From contig CM060200.1 in NCBI GenBank assembly GCA_030562195.1, positions 15,810,001 through 15,874,000 of the forward strand: DNA of 64,000 nt, written 5' to 3'. Each line of letters starts with the position of its first letter. The stretch's first letter is position 1. This stretch comes from Nipponacmea schrenckii. Taxonomy: Eukaryota > Mollusca > Gastropoda > Lottiidae. This document shows positions 59,429 to 64,000 of this stretch, one piece after another. Under the pieces are notes generated by a model. The model made no database searches, had not been told where the DNA came from, and saw only the letters and a program-made list of their open reading frames with translations. Both the position numbers and the translations under genes were made by a program.

Positions 59429-60545
59429 TATCTTTAATACCTGTGGTATTTATTGGAAGATATGTTGTTTGAAACGGTTTTTCTACTATTCTATAACCGA
59501 TTGGAACTGTAAACGTTGGAATACGTATAGGTTAATGGTCGAAAGTTTGTCAATAAGTCTAATAATGACCGTTGACGAGGACCGAAGGATTATACGTTTA
59601 AGCCCTTTAGTACAAGAATCATCCATAATCAGACTATGTGTCAATAACAATGAACCAACCAATATGGCAGTACCTGGTGTTTCGAAAAAAGTTTCATTGT
59701 TTGTTTCTTTAATACTTATATAAATCAAAAGTAAAGATGTTCTAATTAATGGGAAAACTTTGTCAGTTTGTCTAATAATTCCCGAATTAACTCATAATCG
59801 GCCTAATTACGTAGGAAATACCTAGCTTACATCTACCAGAACTATCCATAAAACACAGATGGACCTTCCTGTGTCCACATAACGTTAAATAAATTATGAA
59901 TGCACGAATTAACAATGAAAAAAGCCTAATTTATCAATTGGTAAGCTTATTTGACAAGATTTGAAATACAACTTTAATCGATGCTCACAGATTTCGTCCT
60001 AATGAATAATTAATTATCTTTTTCATTTGAAAGTAAGATTTGAAGATAAACTTTAAGTTTTAATTGGACGTAACATTGAACACTATACATTTTGAAACCT
60101 GGATTAGTTCTCTGAATAAAGTATGGGCAAGTGGCTGATATTTAGAGTCCAATATTGACTTTAAGTGTAGATTTGGTATACAATTTCTTTTCAAAGCCTA
60201 ATAATTCATTTATTGAGTTTTCTACATTGAAATCTACTTGATGTTTGTCTTTTAGATTTAGTTTTATTTTGTTCAGATTTAAATTACCTTCGAATTCAAT
60301 ATTTTGTCTATCCTTATGACTTCCAACAAATTGAGATATAAATTCGTTAATGGAAACATATTCATAACTTCCTGGTAATAATGTTAATAATTTAAATGTT
60401 CTTCCATTGTCTTTAGAAATTTTCAATTGGTTATTCTGTTCACTAACATTTCTTATTGAATTGTAAACTGAAAAATATTTTAGTCCTAACTTATAGTTTT
60501 TATTTGGATCGAGTTCACATTCATAATCTAGGGTTATTCATATTT
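59373..60545 (-). pseudogene. Minor capsid/penton-like gene, split
   Basis: The - strand N-terminal part reads YECELDPNKNYKLGLKYFSV near 60525, then ISKDNGRTFKLLTLLPGSYE, ISQFVGSHKDRQ and DFNVENSINELLGF. This combination (long alpha-beta strands, PGSYE, INELLGF) is what I associate with a minor capsid or penton-like protein of Polinton-type elements; the assignment is tentative. A C-terminal piece, IPTFTVPIGYRIVEKPF to FDFGEE, ends at the stop at 59373. Between about 59545 and 60145 the frame is lost and non-viral-looking sequence intervenes, with a direct repeat near 59531 and 59745. It converges on the polymerase gene. Confidence 0.55.
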
Positions 60546-60584
60546 TCGAGGACTTAGATGTTTTTCTTCTACGATTGGATTTTC

Positions 60585-61136
60585 TTACCAATATTCATCT
60601 GGTTCATCATCTTCATTCATGGCTCTGATATGTAGGTCTACTTCTTTCAATCTATTTGTTAGAGCTCCTGTTTTTGTAATAGCATGAAGAAGTTTTAAAT
60701 ATTCTATCAAATCATTGTATTCCCCAATGACAATGTCTCCTATGTTCATCAAATCAATTAAACCTTGTGTTAATCTTGAATTGAGGGTAACGATGATCGA
60801 ACAATATTCGATAACCATTGAATAATAACCCATAATCATCCACAACTGGTTAATAGCCTTTGGTAAAGTTGGGTTGGGATTTGAAAAATATCGTTTTATA
60901 TCATCAAGTGATTTTATAATAAATTCATTTTCTGGGACATTTTCTATAGCAGGAGGTGGAACATTTTCTATAGCAGGAACATTTTCTTGTTGTTTTAATA
61001 GAGGCTTAAATAAAGTTGATAAACTCTCCTCCATTCCCATTTGCGATAATCTTCTATCTTCAATTTTAGATTTTATTTTATCTTTAGTTTTAATGTATTC
61101 TTTATTTCCCTTTAATATTTTATTCCAATCAGTCAT
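60585..61136 (-). CDS. Unrecognised 183-residue protein of the viral element
   Basis: An open - strand frame starts MTDWNKILKGNKEYIKTKDK. It has a basic helical N-terminus, a proline-rich linker with two VPPPAIENV-type repeats, and a helical C-terminal half (LWMIMGYYSMVIEYCSIIV, then LTQGLIDLMNIGD). It lies between the ATPase and the minor capsid-like gene in the same direction. It is the longest uninterrupted frame of the - strand gene block. I do not recognise the family. Its place among capsid genes suggests a virion or assembly protein (inference). Confidence 0.5.
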   Translation of the reverse strand: MTDWNKILKGNKEYIKTKDKIKSKIEDRRLSQMGMEESLSTLFKPLLKQQENVPAIENVPPPAIENVPENEFIIKSLDDIKRYFSNPNPTLPKAINQLWMIMGYYSMVIEYCSIIVTLNSRLTQGLIDLMNIGDIVIGEYNDLIEYLKLLHAITKTGALTNRLKEVDLHIRAMNEDDEPDEYW

Positions 61137-61156
61137 TTTTTAATTGCAAATATTTG

Positions 61157-62703
61157 TCATAACTTCTTGTCCAGCTTATATCCATGATCGTTAGGATTGT
61201 TCCATTGTCTTTTACAGAGTTTTTCAAATTCATCTTTCTCCATACCATGAATTATTGATTGGAGTATTTGAGATAGATCTGTTTTGTTTAATTCAAACAA
61301 AATAAAACACTTAGCGTTCTTTCTAATAAACATTCCGCCCATTCCATAAAATGATTGAGATTGGTATATACAATGACAATTGTGATGTCTTCCTTTAGGG
61401 CTGCAACGATTCCTGAAGTGGCGATTCGATACACTAAACGATACCCGTGCAACGACACGATTTATTGCGATAATAAGTCGCGATTCTTTGTTGAAAGGGA
61501 AAATAAAAATAAAACTGATATTTATGAATATTTTTTAACACACTTTTCAATATTTGGCACAAGCTCAGAATACACATTTGTATCTCATTAGGATTAACAA
61601 TTTATTTCAACTTGGAAACACTTTTTACAAATCGTTTTGTCTCTCTGTACGTGCCTCACTCCGTTTTCATCGTATTGAACGGGGAAACCAAATGACTTCC
61701 AAACTTCGGATTTATATTTTGCCTCAGCGTTTTCAATTTCGTTATTTTCACTGGCTTTTACAACCACATCGTTTTTGACATTATTTGAATATTGCTTCTA
61801 AAATCTTATTAAATATAGGCCTATTAGCAAAATTAATTTCGACATACTGCTGTTTCCGGGAAAAATTATTTATAACTATGCGAACAGACATTACGTTTGA
61901 AAAAGTACCAGTACACAATGTGTGTCAAATTGAAAACTACTTAATAGCATAATAGCAACATATGTTTTGGGGTTTTTCTTTTCATTCGTCAATAAATAAA
62001 AATAACTCAAACATATTTTTAACAAATAATACGTGAAAAGCAAATTTTTAATCTCCTATAACGACAGAATTTCTTTTTAAATACGCTAGGATTTTGTGTT
62101 CTTAGTACAATAAAGGGAGGTAATCAAACATCAGAATCGGGCTGATGCATCGCGATTTTTTTTTTCTAACGAAATGCATCGATAAGCAGGAACGAATCGC
62201 GATTAATCGATTTTCCGGTGAATCGTTGCAGCCCTATTAGTAAAGAATTCTTGTTGAACTGTTTGGTTTGATTGTGCTACGCAATCATCGAAAATGATCA
62301 GGTTTTTCCTTTTCTTATCGATATTAGACAAATCTAAATCATTCACATTTTTGGTTAGTAACACTTGAATATCAGTAGGTGTTAATGATGGGTTGTTTTC
62401 TTTTATACAATAATTTATAAATTCTTCAGGTGTTTTGTCATTTTGTAGATCTTCATCGTTTTCATAAATTCGAAATATTTGCTGTATGTCATCTTTTTCT
62501 AACTATTCTAAGGCTTTCAGAAATTGATAATATAATTGATCTGGAGTTGATGTATAAATGTAAAGGGAATTAAAATCTAATAATTTTGGTGTTGTTAACA
62601 TCTTAAATAAGAGGTGAGTTTTTCCTGATCCTGATTGACCAACAATACACATTAACATTGGATTTTGTGGAAACCTTTCTGAATGTTTAAATTTTGCAGC
62701 CAT
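61157..62703 (-). pseudogene. FtsK/HerA-type genome packaging ATPase, interrupted
   Basis: The gene starts MAAKFKHSERFPQNPMLM at 62703 and has the Walker A motif GQSGSGKTH, then LYIYTSTPDQLYYQFLKALE and an in-frame TAG. Past the stop the same frame gives KNLIIFDDCVAQSNQ (Walker B, DD) and EFFTN. There a TIR element of 837 bp (61398-62234) interrupts it. Beyond the element the frame resumes with GRHHNCHCIYQSQSFYGMGG and runs to 61157. The FDDC and F.TRGRH-like blocks are diagnostic of A32-type packaging ATPases, which pump DNA into virions. One stop and one insertion are the visible lesions. Confidence 0.9.
61398..62234. mobile_element. 837 bp TIR element inside the ATPase gene
   Basis: 'gggctgcaacgattc' at 61398-61412 and its inverted copy at 62220-62234 are the ends. 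Further inverted similarity ('gcgattcgat', 'aatcgcgatt') follows inside. Flanks CTAATAG and CTAAAGG (- strand) are similar but not identical, so the target duplication is eroded. The TIR type resembles hAT elements. No transposase is present. Confidence 0.82.
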
Positions 62704-62707
62704 TTTT

Positions 62708-63273
62708 TTAATGAGGATTTAATACAATACCTTCTCCTTTATATTTTGAATGAAATAAACCATCACCACTGCGAATGTGTTTAAGTATTAATCCCTCACC
62801 TTCTTTTTGAATCTCAGTTTCATCTGTATCGATTTGATCAATTCACTTAGACAAACCTTCTTTTACTGTTTTCTTGGTTGCGTGATTGAATTGTTTAACA
62901 CTTGATAAGATATCCTTGATCCCAGAACCTTTTGCTTATTTTTCCATTTCTAAATTATGTCTACGTTTTTCTCTGGCTTCAGCTTCTTCTGCTTTTTCTT
63001 ATTTACCACTGAAGCTATACCACTTGCCCCACCGGAAACAGCACCTGCAGCTGCTAATCCTCTGAAAATTAATGGGAGAAGAAACAGAAACCCACCTTCT
63101 TTAGCTTGCTTGTCTATTTCATTATAATTAATATTGTCCAGTACTTTATGATTTTTTAGTTTGTTAATCACCGATTGTGAAATATGTATCTTTATACCAT
63201 TATAAGTAATTGTTTTCGGTTTCTCATTTTCGATTGATCCTAATATTTTAGCGACTAAAACTTCTGGTTTCAT
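62708..63273 (-). pseudogene. Membrane-active, glycine-rich virion protein gene
   Basis: From ATG at 63273 the frame reads MKPEVLVAKILGSIE, a predicted helix-turn region, then GGFLFLLPLIFRGLAAAGAV and a KKKQKK basic tail. A Gly-flanked hydrophobic stretch followed by basic residues resembles the membrane-active core/minor capsid proteins (adenovirus pVI/pX-like) of Polinton and adintovirus elements. A frameshift near 62990 and two stops precede the Gly-rich end GEGLILKHIRSGDGLF. The stop lies 4 bp before the ATPase start at 62703, so the two genes were tightly packed. Confidence 0.65.
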
Positions 63274-63311
63274 TTTTAAAGTTAGAAATTTATTCAATTC
63301 TAATCATCTTT

Positions 63312-64000
63312 CTATCCATTATATTTATGAGACAAGAGACAATACCCTACCATATCTCCAGCTGTTTTTTCAATGTATACAGACAACTGTACACCTGTTT
63401 TAATCAAATCTTCTTTGTGAGCAGAGAGATCAAAACAAAATATAGGATAATATAAAATAAATTCGATATAATTAAACTTTAAAAAGGTTTTTGTTGTTCG
63501 TTTGTGAATCTAGAAGATTTTTAAAACCAAGTATTAAATATCTCGCTGGTTTTGTGGTATTCGTCACTTGCCATGTGAAATCCTCCCCTGTGATTGTTAT
63601 CGATCCAGTAGTATTTCTTCTTAAAAATGCTATATCGATATCTAACTACTAAGAAGTCTCGTTTCTACTTCGATTGTTGGGGTTATTACTGGCACGTATA
63701 ATTGGATATCAGTTATTTCTAATTTAGCATTTGAATTGTTTTCTCCAAAAAATATTCTATCGTTATTTATTAATCTTTGAAGATGGATTTTGAAGGGTAG
63801 ACCAATGTAAACTTTTCTGTGCTCAAGTAATCCAAACAACGGGTAGGGTAGGTAAATGGCGAGTTAACGTTCGCTTCCAGCAATTGCTGATATCGCAAAC
63901 TAGGTAGTTGTTGATATTCGTAGTAGTTGGTGGTTGGATTGGTTCAGATTAGATGGTTCTGTGCTGTTGGTTTGGTTTGGTTGTTGATAAATTTTCAGAT
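63312..64000 (-). pseudogene. Major capsid protein-like gene, C-terminal part (cut by window edge)
   Basis: The - strand reads NSPFTYPLFGLLEHRKVYIG (near 63850), then IHLQRLINNDRIFFG, AKLEITDIQLYVPVITP and, after a shift near 63640, FTWQVTNTTKPARYLILGF. Another shift near 63480 leads to YPIFCFDLSAHKEDL and a stop at 63312. The order of these strands, including a KPARYLILGF-type strand and YP.F.FD near the end, matches the double-jelly-roll major capsid proteins of Polinton/adintovirus-type elements as I know them. The N-terminal part is beyond the window or broken near 63950. It heads the - strand gene block. Confidence 0.7.

Noticed and set aside
61381..61778. Open frames of 74-78 codons inside the TIR element in the ATPase gene as a transposase remnant
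   Set aside because: They lack any recognisable transposase motif and overlap AT-rich sequence.
1..64000. CRISPR arrays, bacterial operons or ribosome binding sites
   Set aside because: Introns, LINEs with poly(A) tails and TIR elements show eukaryotic DNA; tandem arrays have no spacer structure.
54200..64000. Retroviral-type integrase or adenain-like protease of the Polinton-like element
   Set aside because: No frame with DDE-integrase or His/Cys protease motifs was recognised; they may lie beyond 64000 or be lost.

Overview
The window is animal nuclear DNA: AT-rich, intron-dominated and dense in transposable elements. Three short exons on the + strand (2609-2842, 8691-8842, 22922-23059) join in frame, with consensus GT/AG sites and matching phases. 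Together they encode a C-terminal stretch of a mitochondrial NAD kinase (NADK2-like). The window therefore lies inside one host gene: introns of 5.8 kb and 14.1 kb, then at least 40.9 kb after the third exon. The first exons and the last exon(s) are outside what I could see. Arrays of ~145-171 bp tandem units built around 'caagggcaataactc' and 'gggcgtatattg...gtccgtccg' recall repeats of mollusc genomes, so a mollusc is my best guess for the host (inference).

Layout. 1-8.4 kb: tandem arrays around exon 1, plus small mobile-element fragments. 8.4-23.1 kb: exons 2 and 3, separated by a ~710 bp repeat family, a degenerate LINE (13.7-15.5 kb, - strand), a TTAA-target element (16.0-17.1 kb), three 253 bp repeats, a foldback element and a TA-target MITE. 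23-26.5 kb: intron with two perfect or near-perfect hairpins. 26.5-28.65 kb: a Penelope-like element (- strand) split by an 830 bp TIR element.

28.65-47.2 kb is a set of nested insertions. A LINE on the - strand is split by a TIR element with an exact 8 bp target duplication. That element contains a + strand LINE, which contains a BEL/Pao LTR element, which contains another - strand LINE, which contains a retroposed non-coding segment with a 54 nt poly(A) tract. Several layers are supported by target-site duplications or by reading frames that continue across the gap. The BEL/Pao element is itself rearranged: its RNase H-integrase block is inverted between direct LTRs.

47.2-53.2 kb: tandem repeats, MITE-like elements and a 28 bp perfect palindrome. 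54.2-64 kb: part of an endogenous Polinton/adintovirus-like dsDNA element. Its + strand genes are a PLA2-like minor capsid gene, a coiled-coil repeat gene, a small membrane protein and a protein-primed DNA polymerase B. Its - strand genes are, from high to low coordinate, a major-capsid-like gene, a glycine-rich membrane-active-type gene, a packaging ATPase, an unrecognised gene and a minor capsid/penton-like gene. The two sets converge at about 59.4 kb. Most of these genes carry stops or frameshifts, and the ATPase is interrupted by an 837 bp TIR element, so this is a dead copy. No integrase or protease was seen; the element runs off the right edge.
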